Of a stretch of DNA of 64,000 nucleotides, positions 16,897 to 26,845 are shown piece by piece. Position 1 is the first letter of the stretch. Each line of letters opens with the position of its first letter. Position numbers and translations under genes: made by a program. This stretch comes from Candidatus Lindowbacteria bacterium RIFCSPLOWO2_12_FULL_62_27 (GTDB lineage: Bacteria; Lindowbacteria; 2-12-FULL-62-27). The stretch is taken from positions 1-64,000 of the forward strand of contig MFPR01000037.1 of the NCBI GenBank assembly GCA_001784175.1, in the 5' to 3' direction. Below the pieces are notes generated by a model. It was not told where the DNA came from. It did not search any database and was given only the letters and a program-made list of their open reading frames with translations.

Positions 16897-19281
16897 TCAC
16901 CGCCACTTCCAGTTCCGGATGGCCGGCATGTCCTCTCCGTGCTGCTCGATGTACTGTTTGTGCTCGATGAGCCGTTCGCGGATCGACTGTTTGAGGTGGG
17001 CCGCATGTGCGCCCAGCCGGGGCAGGCGGTCGATGACGTCCTCGGCGAGGTGGAATCGGTCCATGTCGTTCAAGACGGTCATGTCGAAGGGCGTCGTCGT
17101 CGTGCCTTCCTCCTTGTAGCCGCGCACGTGAATGTTCTTGTGATTGGCCCGCCGGTAGGTGAGCCGGTGGATGAGCCAGGGGTATCCGTGGAACGCGAAG
17201 ATGACCGGCTTGTTTCTGGTGAAGAGGACGTCAAATTCCTTGTCGTCGAGCCCATGCGGGTGCTCGCGGGCCGGCTGAAGCTTCATGAGGTCGACCACGT
17301 TGATCACGCGAATCTTAAGTTTCGGAATGAACTTCCGCAGAATCCCGACCGCCGCCAGCGTTTCCATCGTCGGCACATCGCCCGCGCAGGCCATCACGAC
17401 GTCGGGCTCGCCGCCGCGGTCCGTGCTCGCCCATTCCCAGATGCCGGCGCCGGCCGTGCAGTGTTTGACGGCGGCGTCCATGTCGAGCCACTGCGGCGCG
17501 GGCTGTTTGCCGGCCACGATGACGTTGACGTAGTTGCGGCTGCGCAGGCAGTGATCGGTGACGGACAGCAGGGTGTTCGCGTCCGGCGGGAGATAGACCC
17601 GGACGACCTCGGCTTTTTTGTTGATCACGTGGTCGAGAAATCCCGGGTCCTGATGGCTGAACCCGTTATGGTCCTGGCGCCACACGTGTGACGTCAGGAG
17701 ATAATTCAGGGACGCGATCGGCCGGCGCCAGGGGATGTGGCGCGTTGTTTTGAGCCATTTGGCGTGCTGGTTGAACATCGAGTCGATGATGTGAATGAAC
17801 GCCTCGTAACAGTTGAAGAACCCGTGCCGGCCGGTCAGGAGATACCCTTCGAGCCAGCCCTGGCACAGGTGCTCGCTCAAGACCTCCATCACGCGGCCGT
17901 CCGGCGAGACGTGGTCGTCGATTTTCAGAATTTCGCCCATGGAACAGCGGTCGGTCACCTCAAACACCGCCGTCCAGCGGTTCGACGCCGTCTCGTCCGG
18001 GCCGAAGATCCGGAAGGTGTCGGGATTGAGCTTGATCACATCGCGCAAAAATTGCCCCTGCACGCGCGCGGCCTCCGCCTCCACCGCGCCGGGCTTCCGG
18101 ACCGCCACGGCGAACTTCCGAAAATCGGGCATCCGAAGATCGCGCAGGAGCGCGCCGCCGTTGGCGTGCGGGTTGGCGCTCATCCGCCGCTCGCCCCGCG
18201 GCGCCAGGTCCGCCAGCGCCGGAATCAGCCGGCCCCCCGGATCGAAGAGTTCCTCCGGCCGGTAGCTCTTCATCCATTTCTCGAGGATACTGATATGTTC
18301 CAGCCGGTCCATGTCGCCCATCGGCACCTGATGCGCGCGGAACGTGTTCTCGACGGGCTTGCCGTCGACCTCCTTCGGCCCCGTCCAGCCCTTGGGCGTT
18401 CGCAGGATAATCACAGGCCAGTGCGGGCGGTGGACCCCCCCAAGGGGGGTGCGCGCGTCCCGCTGAATCTCCCGGATGTCGGACACAACGCGATCCAGCG
18501 TCTCCGCCATGAGCCGGTGCATCTTCGGTGGATCGTCGCCCTCGACGAAATAGGGCCGGTATCCGTATCCGCGAAAGAGCGCCTCCAGCTCCTCGCGCGG
18601 CATGCGGCCCATGATCGTAGGGCCGGCGATTTTGTAGCCGTTCAGGTGAAGAATCGGCAGAACGGCGCCGTCGCGGGCGGGATTCAGGAATTTGTTCGAA
18701 TGCCAGCTCGCGGCGAGCGGCCCGGTTTCGGCCTCGCCATCGCCGATGACGCAGGCCGCAAGGAGTTCCGGATTGTCGAAGACCGCGCCGAAGGCGTGGA
18801 CGAGCGCGTAGCCGAGCTCCCCGCCCTCGTGGATCGACCCCGGCGTTTCCGGCGCGACGTGGCTCGGGATTCCGCCGGGAAAGGAAAACTGCTTGAACAG
18901 CCGCTTCATCCCCGCCTCATCCCGCGAAACGTCCGGGTACACCTCGCTGTAGGTCCCTTCGAGGTACGCGTTGGCCACCAGTCCGGGCCCGCCGTGTCCG
19001 GGCCCGGTGATGTAGATCGTGTTGAGATCGTTCACCCGGATGAGGCGGTTCAGGTGGGCGTAGATGAAATTCAACCCGGGCGTGGTGCCCCAGTGCCCGA
19101 GGAGCCGCGGCTTGATGTGCCGCCGGGTCAGGGGAATCTTCAAGAGAGGATTGTCATAGAGATAAATCTGCCCGACGGACAGGTAATTGGCGGCCCGCCA
19201 GTAGGCGTCGATTTTGCGCAGCCAGTCGGGCGTTGCAGGTTTATTTTTTGAAGGCATTCGGACGATGTTTTCAAGCGTCAT
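16897..19281 (-). CDS. xfp: phosphoketolase (xylulose-5-P/fructose-6-P)
   Basis: 794 residues, full length. I chose the ATG at 19281 because GGGAGGT lies about 9 bases upstream; an ATG at 19239 (MPSKNKP) is the alternative. Family landmarks include [47 protein letters not shown], the thiamine diphosphate site [38 protein letters not shown] and [18 protein letters not shown]. The enzyme splits xylulose-5-phosphate (and often fructose-6-phosphate) with phosphate into acetyl phosphate and an aldose phosphate. Acetyl phosphate could be used by the acetate kinase at 37135. A promoter-like pair lies at 19316-19344. The CDF exporter follows in the same direction. Confidence 0.96.
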   Translation of the reverse strand: MTLENIVRMPSKNKPATPDWLRKIDAYWRAANYLSVGQIYLYDNPLLKIPLTRRHIKPRLLGHWGTTPGLNFIYAHLNRLIRVNDLNTIYITGPGHGGPGLVANAYLEGTYSEVYPDVSRDEAGMKRLFKQFSFPGGIPSHVAPETPGSIHEGGELGYALVHAFGAVFDNPELLAACVIGDGEAETGPLAASWHSNKFLNPARDGAVLPILHLNGYKIAGPTIMGRMPREELEALFRGYGYRPYFVEGDDPPKMHRLMAETLDRVVSDIREIQRDARTPLGGVHRPHWPVIILRTPKGWTGPKEVDGKPVENTFRAHQVPMGDMDRLEHISILEKWMKSYRPEELFDPGGRLIPALADLAPRGERRMSANPHANGGALLRDLRMPDFRKFAVAVRKPGAVEAEAARVQGQFLRDVIKLNPDTFRIFGPDETASNRWTAVFEVTDRCSMGEILKIDDHVSPDGRVMEVLSEHLCQGWLEGYLLTGRHGFFNCYEAFIHIIDSMFNQHAKWLKTTRHIPWRRPIASLNYLLTSHVWRQDHNGFSHQDPGFLDHVINKKAEVVRVYLPPDANTLLSVTDHCLRSRNYVNVIVAGKQPAPQWLDMDAAVKHCTAGAGIWEWASTDRGGEPDVVMACAGDVPTMETLAAVGILRKFIPKLKIRVINVVDLMKLQPAREHPHGLDDKEFDVLFTRNKPVIFAFHGYPWLIHRLTYRRANHKNIHVRGYKEEGTTTTPFDMTVLNDMDRFHLAEDVIDRLPRLGAHAAHLKQSIRERLIEHKQYIEQHGEDMPAIRNWKWR

Positions 19282-19315
19282 ACAGGGTACACCTCCCACG
19301 GTTTTTTCAAGATGG

Positions 19316-19344
19316 AGTATAGCAGAGGGAGTGGAAGTACGAAA
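19316..19344 (-). promoter_or_regulatory. sigma-70-type promoter for phosphoketolase
   Basis: On the reverse strand TATACT (19316-19321) is preceded by TTTCGT (19339-19344) with a 17-base spacer. The -10 is one base off the consensus; the -35 is weak. It lies about 35 bases upstream of the phosphoketolase start, in the 68-base gap after the kinase gene. Confidence 0.45.
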
Positions 19345-19349
19345 CCAGT

Positions 19350-20891
19350 TTACCGATCGAGGACCTCCCGGATTTTACGCGCCATGTCTTCCGGCCGGAA
19401 TGGTTTTGGCAGAAGCGGCGCATCGGCCGGCGGCTCCTTTGCGGTCACTCTGAACGGACCGAAGATCGCGTCCACGTCGCCGGACATGAAAAGGATCTTG
19501 ATGGCCGGCCGGATCCGTTTGATGGCGTCGGCCAGCGCCACGCCGTCGGTTTGGGGCATGACCACGTCCGTGATCAGGAGATGGATGTCGCCGGCGTGGT
19601 TCCTTGCGATGCTCATCGCCTCCTCGGGGTTTGGGGCGGTCCGGACGGTGTAGCCGAGGTCGGACAGGGCGCGGGAGAAGACGTTCAAGAGGACGGCATG
19701 GTCATCGACCATGAGCAGCGTTTCCGCGCCGACGAGACTTTGCGGATGAAGGAGGCGTTGCGATCCGGAGTCCCCGGCCCCGGTTGCCCGCGGAAGGCGG
19801 ATCCGGACCGTCGTGCCTTCGCCGGGCGTGGTTTCGATCTCGATTCGGCCCTGATGGCGCTCGACGATGTCCCGGCACGTGGCGAGTCCCAGTCCGCTCC
19901 CCCTGCCTTTTTCCTTGGTCGAGAAAAACGGCTCGAACACGCGCGCCTTCACTTCGTCCGTCATTCCGACGCCCGCGTCGATGATGGACACGGTCACCTC
20001 TCCGGCGCCGGCGGGATCGTTGGATGTGTCGATCCGGATCGTCCCGCCGCCCGGCATCGCGTCGCGGGCATTGATGACAAGATTGGCGAGCACCTGCTCG
20101 ATCTGGGCTGGATCGATCCTGACGGGCGCAAGGTCCGGAGACAGGTTGATCTCCAGCCGCAGGCCCTGGCCGATGAACCGGCGGAGCAACCGCTCGATGT
20201 TCCTGATCGAGTCGTTGAGGTTCAGGCACACAGGCTCGGCGGGCCGGTTGCCGGCAAACGACAGGAGCTGTCTGCTGATGTCCGCCAATTGCCTTGCGCA
20301 TCGCCGCAGTTCCTCCAAGTCGGTCCGGGCCGCGGACTCCGCCGGAAGGGCTCTCAGCGCGACTTCGGCGAATCCCATCATGCCGGTGAGATGATTGTTG
20401 AAATCGTGCGCCACGCCCGCGAGCAGGCGCCCGGCGGCGGTCAATCGCTGCGCATGGTAAAACTGCCGCTCGAGGCGCTGCCGGTCGGTCATGTCCCGAA
20501 TGGCCGCAATGGCGTAGATGCCCTCGTCCGTCTCCAGCGGGCTGAGACTCACGTCCGCCGGAAATTCCTTACCGCCCTTCCGAAGGCCCGTGATATGGAG
20601 GGAGGTGCCCATCGGGCGCGAGTGGGGCGCCGCAAAGTAGGACTGGAGGTGACGTGCATGGTCGTGGCGGGTGGCGGCGGGGATCAGCATGTCGAGGGGA
20701 CTGCCGAGGAGGTGTTCCCGGCGGTGGCCGAAGAGCCCTTCCGCCCGGGCGTTGGCTTCGACGATCCGCCCGGTTCGGCCGACGATCACCACCGCGTCCG
20801 GCATCCATTCGAGCGCGGCCCGAAAGCCCACGTCCTCCAACCGGGGGACCCGGCGCGCCCCGGGCGCGGAGTTTTCTTCAGGAGCGGCCAT
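19350..20891 (-). CDS. hybrid sensor kinase: PAS, HisKA, HATPase, receiver
   Basis: 513 residues without a membrane segment, so a cytoplasmic sensor. Order: PAS domain about 20-140 ([21 protein letters not shown]), HisKA with phospho-acceptor His in [12 protein letters not shown] near 160, HATPase with [16 protein letters not shown] and [10 protein letters not shown], then a C-terminal receiver (about 395-513) with MVDDHA, the phospho-acceptor Asp in [13 protein letters not shown] and the Lys in LLPKPF. It starts 5 bases after the MerR gene and is probably co-transcribed with it. No DNA-binding output is fused; its downstream partner is unknown. Confidence 0.93.
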   Translation of the reverse strand: MAAPEENSAPGARRVPRLEDVGFRAALEWMPDAVVIVGRTGRIVEANARAEGLFGHRREHLLGSPLDMLIPAATRHDHARHLQSYFAAPHSRPMGTSLHITGLRKGGKEFPADVSLSPLETDEGIYAIAAIRDMTDRQRLERQFYHAQRLTAAGRLLAGVAHDFNNHLTGMMGFAEVALRALPAESAARTDLEELRRCARQLADISRQLLSFAGNRPAEPVCLNLNDSIRNIERLLRRFIGQGLRLEINLSPDLAPVRIDPAQIEQVLANLVINARDAMPGGGTIRIDTSNDPAGAGEVTVSIIDAGVGMTDEVKARVFEPFFSTKEKGRGSGLGLATCRDIVERHQGRIEIETTPGEGTTVRIRLPRATGAGDSGSQRLLHPQSLVGAETLLMVDDHAVLLNVFSRALSDLGYTVRTAPNPEEAMSIARNHAGDIHLLITDVVMPQTDGVALADAIKRIRPAIKILFMSGDVDAIFGPFRVTAKEPPADAPLLPKPFRPEDMARKIREVLDR

Positions 20892-20896
20892 TCACA

Positions 20897-21307
20897 TCAC
20901 GCGCAGCCGCGCGCAAGCATTTTCAAGATCGAGCAGCGTTTCGGCGCGCACGTTCCCCTGCATCCGGCGATCGCCCGTGACAGAATCCGTTTCCTCCGGG
21001 CAACCCTCTTCAACTCTTTTTCCATTTCGGCGATTTTGAGTTTGACGAGCGCCCGGATATTCCCGCAGAGGGGATGCGTCGCATTCCGCCATTTCAGAAT
21101 ATCGGCGATTTCCGAAAGCTTGAATCCGCATTCCTGCGCCTTCCGGATGAACTGCAGCCGCGCGACCGCCTCCTCCGGATAGACCCGATACCCGCGGGGA
21201 CTGTGCCGCGCCGGACAGGGCATCAGCTTGACGCGCTCGTAGTATCGAACGGTTTCGGTGCCGACGCCCGCAAGCCTGGCCAATCGGCCGATCGTCAGCG
21301 CCTTCAT
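20897..21307 (-). CDS. MerR family metal-responsive regulator
   Basis: 136 residues. The N-terminal winged helix MKALTIGRLARLAGVGTETVRYYERVKL is typical of MerR, followed by the long dimer helix (about 83-112). Cysteines C81, C116 and C125, with an extra C120, have the same spacing (35 and 9) as C82, C117 and C126 of Hg(II)-binding MerR, a spacing shared by PbrR-type regulators. Thus a thiophilic metal such as Hg or Pb is the likely effector. No mer or metal-export gene adjoins it; instead a hybrid kinase follows in the same unit. A MerR-type promoter lies upstream. Confidence 0.9.
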   Translation of the reverse strand: MKALTIGRLARLAGVGTETVRYYERVKLMPCPARHSPRGYRVYPEEAVARLQFIRKAQECGFKLSEIADILKWRNATHPLCGNIRALVKLKIAEMEKELKRVARRKRILSRAIAGCRGTCAPKRCSILKMLARGCA

Positions 21308-21355
21308 GGAGATGAAACCTTTGTACCAACCCTTACAACCCTCATCCCGAGGCAG

Positions 21356-21387
21356 AGCGTAACCATAAAGTCCGGTACGGATGTCAA
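21356..21387 (-). promoter_or_regulatory. MerR-type promoter/operator with stretched spacer
   Basis: On the reverse strand TTGACA (21382-21387) and TACGCT (21356-21361) are 20 bases apart. A 19-20 base spacer is the mark of promoters activated by MerR proteins. The spacer begins TCCGTACCGGA, an inverted repeat TCCG-n3-CGGA, and the whole element resembles merOP (TTGACT-CCGTAC...GGTTACGCT). A competing -10 (TATGGT) would give only 14 bases. It lies 49 bases upstream of the merR-like start, implying self-regulation. Confidence 0.55.
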
Positions 21388-21411
21388 GTACGCTTTGGAA
21401 ATTCTCTCACC

Positions 21412-23034
21412 TCACACCAGCGGGATCGCCTTGATCCGGCGGCGGTCCGGATCGTATTTGAAGCGGACCCATGAGATCGGCTCGGACACGAGGTACAGCG
21501 CGTGCCCGATCTGAATTCTCACGCCCGGGTGCACGCGCCCGCGCACGTCGACGGTTCCGGTCGAGCGGTTTTTCATGGACTCCATGAATTTCGTTTCCTC
21601 GATCTCGATCTTGCGCTGCCGGGTTTTGAGTACAAGGATGGTCTTCGCAAGTTTCAGCATCTGCCGGCCGTCGTCCGTCAGCGCCTCCGGCCGGAGGGAT
21701 TCGGAGGACAGGCCGAAATGGGCGAGGGCCAGTTCTGCGTCGTTGAGGGATTTGAGAATCGCCTGCATGCGCTGTTTGAGCCGGGACAGCGCCTTGAGCT
21801 GGTCCGGCGTAATGCCGAGGTGGACGAGCGTGGGCTCGCCGGTGCCCGCGCCGAGGTCCCGGACCTCCACGCGCTCGCCCGCGTAGATCGTCCCGCCGAT
21901 CACCACGCCCCGGCCGTCGGTGACGGTCACTGACTCCCCCGCCGCGAGGGTGCTTCCGACGGCGCTCTCCGTCTGCAGCGCGCCGCCGGCGCAGACGCTT
22001 GCGTGCTCGATGAATTTGACGCGGACGTCGCCCGCGGCCTGGATCATCCCAAAGCCGGATCCTTGGATGCCCCGCGCGACCAGGACGCTTCCCTCCTGCG
22101 ATGTCACCGTCGCGGACTCCACCCCGCCCTCGATCACGATGTCCTGCCGGGCCTGCACCGAAAGGCCGGTCCGGACCCATCCGCGGACCAGGATTTCCCC
22201 GGGGAACAGCACATGGCCGACCGAGATGTCGATGTCGCTCGCGAAGCGCATCATCTTTTCGATGTCGATGCAGCCTTCGTCCAGGATCACCCGGCCGGGT
22301 TCCTTTGCGTAAAAGAACCCGGCGAGCGCGTCGAAGGAAACGTTGGGACCCGGATCGGGAACAAGGGGCCGCCCGGCGCCGGCGGCGATCTCCTTTCCAA
22401 AGATATCCTTCCCCGGGGTTCCCGCGGTCGGGGCCACAAGCCTCGCGATTTTTTGGTCTTTCTCCACTGTTTCAAGATCCGCAATCAAGCCCCCCGCCGC
22501 CTCCGCCGCCGGCCGCGTCATACCGGCGGGAACGGCGCCCCACGTTCGGATGAGTTCGATGCGCCCGTCATGTCCGGGCGACGCGGGGACGCCCTTTGCG
22601 ATCACAACCCCTTTCGCCGGCTCCGTCCGGCCGCGTTCGACCGCCGCGGTGATGGCCGTCTCATCGATCCCAAACACGACGCCCATTTCATCCAGCCGGC
22701 GGCGGACATCGTCCGCCGAGATCGCCGGGCCATCCGACACGGGCGGCGTCACATCCAGTTCCGCGACGGTTTTCTCCCGGTCGACGCGCACAGCAAACCC
22801 GCCGGGGATGGCGGGAAATCCGAGAAGCTTGATGATGTGCGGCCCGAATCGCCGGCTCATCTGCCGGATTTCCTCGTACATCTCGTCCGCCTGCGCCGAT
22901 TCGGCCGCGATCGCGCTTTGAAATTCCGCTTCGACATCGAGATCGCCCTCAACGGCGGACAGATCGACGAGCACGCGTTCCAGGCGGTTTTCCAGGTCGA
23001 GAATCTCCGATTCCGTCAACATGCGTCGGACCAT
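21412..23034 (-). CDS. FapA family protein (DUF342)
   Basis: 540 residues from the ATG at 23034, with GGAGG about 10 bases upstream; a GTG at 23043 overlapping the previous stop is also possible. The core (about 100-400) is DUF342/FapA: a flagellar-assembly-protein-A-like domain with GKDIFGKEI, then a right-handed beta-helix rich in Gly/Val turns such as GEILVRGWVRTGLSVQARQDIVIEGGVESATV. The C-terminal part (about 415-480) is a coiled coil. FapA proteins are thought to act in surface or polar assembly and signalling; the biochemical role is poorly known. It ends a coupled unit with the response regulator and hybrid kinase. Confidence 0.88.
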   Translation of the reverse strand: MVRRMLTESEILDLENRLERVLVDLSAVEGDLDVEAEFQSAIAAESAQADEMYEEIRQMSRRFGPHIIKLLGFPAIPGGFAVRVDREKTVAELDVTPPVSDGPAISADDVRRRLDEMGVVFGIDETAITAAVERGRTEPAKGVVIAKGVPASPGHDGRIELIRTWGAVPAGMTRPAAEAAGGLIADLETVEKDQKIARLVAPTAGTPGKDIFGKEIAAGAGRPLVPDPGPNVSFDALAGFFYAKEPGRVILDEGCIDIEKMMRFASDIDISVGHVLFPGEILVRGWVRTGLSVQARQDIVIEGGVESATVTSQEGSVLVARGIQGSGFGMIQAAGDVRVKFIEHASVCAGGALQTESAVGSTLAAGESVTVTDGRGVVIGGTIYAGERVEVRDLGAGTGEPTLVHLGITPDQLKALSRLKQRMQAILKSLNDAELALAHFGLSSESLRPEALTDDGRQMLKLAKTILVLKTRQRKIEIEETKFMESMKNRSTGTVDVRGRVHPGVRIQIGHALYLVSEPISWVRFKYDPDRRRIKAIPLV

Positions 23035-23039
23035 GCCTG

Positions 23040-23525
23040 TCACTCCTCCGCGGGCTTGTCGCGGAGCGCGCGTGCGGCGAGGGCGGCCAGGCCGGTTTCT
23101 TTTCGGCGCCGGGCGGGATGCGCCTCCGTGGGTGCGGCGTCCGGGTTGCCGTCCGCCGGGACCCGTCCGAGATGTTTCTCGATTTTTCCGACGAGCGCCT
23201 CAGGCTCGAAAGGTTTGGCCAGATAGTCATTCGCGCCGGCGTACACCGCCTGCACAATCGTGTCCTTGTCGGCCACGGCGGTCATCATCACAACTTTGGG
23301 TCCGGCCATGCCGTCGGACTTGATGCGTTTCAACGCTTCGATCCCGTTCAGCCTCGGGAGATTCACGTCGAGGAGAATCAAATCCGGTTTTTGCGTGGAC
23401 GCAAGCAGTACGGCGCGGAGACCGTCCCGGGCGGTATCGGTGTCAAATCCGTGGGCCGAGAGGGTCTTCGAGACCGAGTCGAGGACGCCCGGATCGTCGT
23501 CGACGATCAGAATCCGGCCGGTCAT
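23040..23525 (-). CDS. single-domain response regulator
   Basis: 161 residues. Residues 1-122 are a receiver domain: ILIVDDDPGVLD (acidic pocket), LILLDVNLPRLNGIEAL (phospho-acceptor Asp near 53), MMTA and the Lys in YLAKPFEPEAL. The last 38 residues are Pro/Ala/Arg-rich and look disordered. There is no output domain, as in CheY-type regulators. It overlaps the kinase upstream by 4 bases (ATGA) and is the likely phosphoryl target of that kinase. Confidence 0.92.
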   Translation of the reverse strand: MTGRILIVDDDPGVLDSVSKTLSAHGFDTDTARDGLRAVLLASTQKPDLILLDVNLPRLNGIEALKRIKSDGMAGPKVVMMTAVADKDTIVQAVYAGANDYLAKPFEPEALVGKIEKHLGRVPADGNPDAAPTEAHPARRRKETGLAALAARALRDKPAEE

Positions 23526-25354
23526 GGCGCTCGTGCGCCCTCCGGCGGGACGGCTGTGAGCGTCGCACGAATGCGGCGTAGCAGACCGGCTTCCGTGAAG
23601 GGTTTTTGGATGAACCGCTCCTGCATGGTTTTCTCTCCAAATCGCGCGAGCGCATCGTCCAAGTATCCCGACATGAAAAGGACTTTCATGTCCGGCCGCA
23701 GGGGTGCCAGCCGGTCCGCAAGTTCGACTCCGCTCATGCGCGGCATGACGACGTCCGTCAGCATGAGATCGATCGGCGCGGCATGCTGCTGGCTCACGAC
23801 AAAGGCTTCCCCGCCGCCGGCCGCCTCCAGGACCTTGAATCCGTTGGATTCGAGCATCTGCCGGACCACCGTGCGGACCCGGTCCTCGTCTTCGACCAGC
23901 AGGACCGTTTCGGACCCGCCGGCCGCCCTTCGTGTCGAACGGGCGGGCGCGGCGCGTTCCGGCTCATCGACGAGGGGCAGGTAAATGGAAAACAACGTTC
24001 CCTTGCCGGGCGCGCTTTCCACGGAAATCGCACCGCCGCTCTGCTTGACGATCCCGTATACTGTGGAGAGCCCCAGCCCCGTTCCCGTGCCGGGGTGTTT
24101 CGTGGTGAAGAACGGCTCAAACAGATGCTCGAGAACATGCTCATCCATGCCGGTTCCGGTGTCCTGGACGGTGAGGACGGCGTAGGCCGCCGGCGCCAGG
24201 GTGTCGTCCCGGAGGCACAGGGGCGAGTCGATGCGGCGCGCGCGCGACTGGATCGTCAGTTTCCCTCCGGCCGTCATGGCGTCGCGGGCGTTGACGGCGA
24301 GATTCATGACGACCTGCTCAAACGACACAGGATCGATCCGGATCAGCCCCATGCCCGGTTCCAGATCTAGCCTCAGCGCGATGTCCTCGCCGATCAGCCG
24401 GCCGAGGAGCCTTTCCATGTCGCGGATCAGCCCGTTCAGGTCGAGCACGACCGGCGTGAGGACCTGCCGGCGCGTGAAGGCAAGGAGCTTGCGGATGAGT
24501 TCGGCGCCGTGGAGGGATGCCTTGCGGATTTCATCGATGTCCCGGATCCGCGGGTCGTCCGGCGACATGGTTTTCCGGAGCAGCTCGCAGTAGCTGATGA
24601 TGGCGGTAAGCAGGTTGTTGAAATCATGTGCGACCCCGCCCGCGAGCCGTCCGACCGCCTCCATCTTCTGCGCCTGCAGGAGCTGTTCGCGGACTTTCTG
24701 CAATTCCTCCTCCTTCCGTTTCATGTCCGTGACATCCTGGAAGATGCAATGGAATAACGTCCGCCCGTCCAGCCGGATCGCATTCGCTTTCACGATCACG
24801 TCCCGCATCTCCCCCGTCTTGGTCCGGTGCCGGGTTCGGAACAAGTCCTGGCCCTGCAGGACAATTCTGTCGACATGGCGGACCGTTTCGTCCGGCGTTT
24901 CAGCGGCCTCGAAGTCGGAGATTTTCAGCTGCGAGAATTCCTCCCGCGTGTATCCGAGCTGTTGGCATGCGGCGTCGTTGAAGAGAACGAGCCGGTGCGT
25001 TTCCGCGTCGATCAGGAGGACGCCCGCCTGTGACTGCTCGAACAGCGTCCGGTACTTGAGTTCGGTTTCCTGCATGTCCCTCAGGAGTTCGGCGTTTCGG
25101 CTGATTTCCTTGCGCATCGGACGAAAGACGAACCCGTACAGCACGGGGAACATCGTCACGGTCAGAATCAGGCTGGTCAGGATGCCGTGGGCCTGCGGCG
25201 CCATGCCGGTGACAATGGTGTGGAAAATGTACTGGATGGCGCCCATGAACAGGAACGTGCTCGCGGTGAGGACCACGAGCAGGCAGAGAGGCGAGCGCGG
25301 GAATTCCGACCTGCCCGGCCAGCACATCCGCCACCCGGTGCGCGCCGGCTTCAT
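23522..25354 (-). CDS. membrane-bound hybrid sensor kinase: 2 TM, PAS, HisKA, HATPase, receiver
   Basis: 610 residues from the ATG at 25354, which overlaps the stop of the dehydrogenase gene by 4 bases. Two membrane segments at about 22-45 (LCLLVVLTASTFLFMGAI) and 55-80 bracket a very short outside loop, so it probably senses something in the membrane or cytoplasm. A PAS domain (about 105-225), HisKA with [12 protein letters not shown], HATPase with NARDAMTAGG, DTGTGM and TGTGLGLSTVYG, and a receiver with LVEDEDRV, LMLTDVVMPRMSG and IQKPF follow. The tight coupling downstream to a receiver protein and FapA suggests one signalling module. Confidence 0.93.
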   Translation of the reverse strand: MKPARTGWRMCWPGRSEFPRSPLCLLVVLTASTFLFMGAIQYIFHTIVTGMAPQAHGILTSLILTVTMFPVLYGFVFRPMRKEISRNAELLRDMQETELKYRTLFEQSQAGVLLIDAETHRLVLFNDAACQQLGYTREEFSQLKISDFEAAETPDETVRHVDRIVLQGQDLFRTRHRTKTGEMRDVIVKANAIRLDGRTLFHCIFQDVTDMKRKEEELQKVREQLLQAQKMEAVGRLAGGVAHDFNNLLTAIISYCELLRKTMSPDDPRIRDIDEIRKASLHGAELIRKLLAFTRRQVLTPVVLDLNGLIRDMERLLGRLIGEDIALRLDLEPGMGLIRIDPVSFEQVVMNLAVNARDAMTAGGKLTIQSRARRIDSPLCLRDDTLAPAAYAVLTVQDTGTGMDEHVLEHLFEPFFTTKHPGTGTGLGLSTVYGIVKQSGGAISVESAPGKGTLFSIYLPLVDEPERAAPARSTRRAAGGSETVLLVEDEDRVRTVVRQMLESNGFKVLEAAGGGEAFVVSQQHAAPIDLMLTDVVMPRMSGVELADRLAPLRPDMKVLFMSGYLDDALARFGEKTMQERFIQKPFTEAGLLRRIRATLTAVPPEGARAP

Positions 25355-26832
25355 ACGAACCACCGTTCCGTGATCTTCTTGTCCCGCGTCCAGAATCGGA
25401 CGGCGGCGCTGCCGGTGATGTCGCCGGCGCCGAAGGCCGACCGGTTCCATCCGCCGAAGGCGTAGGGGTCGCGCGGGACCGGGACGCCGACGTTGACGCC
25501 GATCATGCCGGCGCTGGCGCGCCGCGCGAAGGTCCGCGCGGCGGCGCCGCTGGAGGTGAAGATCGACGCGCCGTTGCCGTAGAGGTTTCGGGTCTGGATT
25601 TCAATCGCCTCGTCGAGCGTGCGCGCGCGGATGACGGCAAGGACAGGGCCGAAGATTTCCTGCTGTGCGATGGCCATGTCGGGTCCCACGTCGTCGAACA
25701 TCGTGGCGCCCATGAAGAGTCCGTCCGGATAGTCCGCCGACCGTTTCGGCCTCCCGTCGAGGGCGAGTTTCGCCCGCTCCTGAACGCCGCGCCCGATGAA
25801 AAACAGGACGCGGTCATACAACTCTTGCGACGTGAGCGGGCCCATGTCGTACTTGTCCGGGTAGAGTCCGTGTCCGAGCCGAAGCGCCTCCGCTCGGTCG
25901 TAAACGGCCTTGAAGAAGCGGTCCTGATCGGGCCGGTCGCCCACGAGGATCAGGACGGCGGCGGCCATGCAGCGCTGGCCGGTGCATCCGAAGGCGGAGT
26001 TGATGACGGCGTCGGCGGTCCGGGCGAGGTCGGCGTCCGGCATGACGACCAGGTGGTTCTTGGCGCCGCCCATCGACAGGACCCGTTTCCCGGCGGCGGC
26101 GCACCGCATGTAGATTTGTTCGGCCACGGCGCTCGACCCGACAAAGGAGATCGCCTTGACGCGCGCGTCGCCGATCAGCCCGTCCATGACGCCTTTGGCG
26201 CCGTGCACAAGGTTGACCACGCCGGGCGGCAGGCCCGTTTCATGCAGAAGCTCCACGAGCCGGACGGCCGTCATCGGCGCTTGATCGGAGGGTTTGAGGA
26301 TGAAGGTATTTCCGCAGGCGATCGACACCGGCAGCATCCAGAGCGGGATCATGGCCGGGAAATTGTAGGGTGTCGCGCCGGCCGTCACTCCCAGCGGCTC
26401 GCGGACCATGCGAACGTCGACCGACGTGGCGGCGTCCCAGAGCGCTTCGCCGCGCAGAAGGTCCGTCATGCCGGTCGAAAATTCGACGACTTCCTTGCCG
26501 CGCTGGATGTCGCCTTTGGCGTCGGCCCACATCTTGCCGTGTTCGCGGACGAGGATTTCGGTCAGCTCGTCCATGTGCTCGCCGATGAGGGCGTTGAATT
26601 TGAAAAGATACTGGACCCGGTCCTTGACGCTGGTGCGCGACCATTCCGGGAATGCGTGGCTCGCGGCGTCGACCGCCTTGTGAACCTCCTCCGGCGTCGC
26701 GGCCGGGCATTCGGTCAAAAGATCGCCCGTGGCCGGGTCGACGATTTTTCTCCGGTCAAACGATGCGGACGGTTCCCAGTTTCCGCCGATGAAGTTCCGG
26801 CAGGGTTTGACGGCATGTGCGATTGTTTTCAT
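25351..26832 (-). CDS. mmsA: CoA-acylating methylmalonate-semialdehyde dehydrogenase
   Basis: 493 residues, usual length. The start NFIGGNWEPS, the NAD site region TPYNFPAMIPLWMLPVSIACGN and the catalytic motif FGCTGQRCMA with C288 identify the MmsA/IolA subgroup of aldehyde dehydrogenases, which form propionyl-CoA or acetyl-CoA from (methyl)malonate semialdehyde. It has a strong AAGGAGGAAC site before the ATG. It lies between hypE (13 bases upstream) and a hybrid kinase to which it is translationally coupled. The valine or inositol degradation genes that usually accompany it are not in the window. Confidence 0.93.
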   Translation of the reverse strand: MKTIAHAVKPCRNFIGGNWEPSASFDRRKIVDPATGDLLTECPAATPEEVHKAVDAASHAFPEWSRTSVKDRVQYLFKFNALIGEHMDELTEILVREHGKMWADAKGDIQRGKEVVEFSTGMTDLLRGEALWDAATSVDVRMVREPLGVTAGATPYNFPAMIPLWMLPVSIACGNTFILKPSDQAPMTAVRLVELLHETGLPPGVVNLVHGAKGVMDGLIGDARVKAISFVGSSAVAEQIYMRCAAAGKRVLSMGGAKNHLVVMPDADLARTADAVINSAFGCTGQRCMAAAVLILVGDRPDQDRFFKAVYDRAEALRLGHGLYPDKYDMGPLTSQELYDRVLFFIGRGVQERAKLALDGRPKRSADYPDGLFMGATMFDDVGPDMAIAQQEIFGPVLAVIRARTLDEAIEIQTRNLYGNGASIFTSSGAAARTFARRASAGMIGVNVGVPVPRDPYAFGGWNRSAFGAGDITGSAAVRFWTRDKKITERWFV

Positions 26833-26845
26833 GGACGTTCCTCCT

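Noticed and set aside
17737-21182. Long + strand frames opposite phosphoketolase and the hybrid kinase
   Set aside because: The - strand proteins have complete domain sets; the + frames show only compositional bias.
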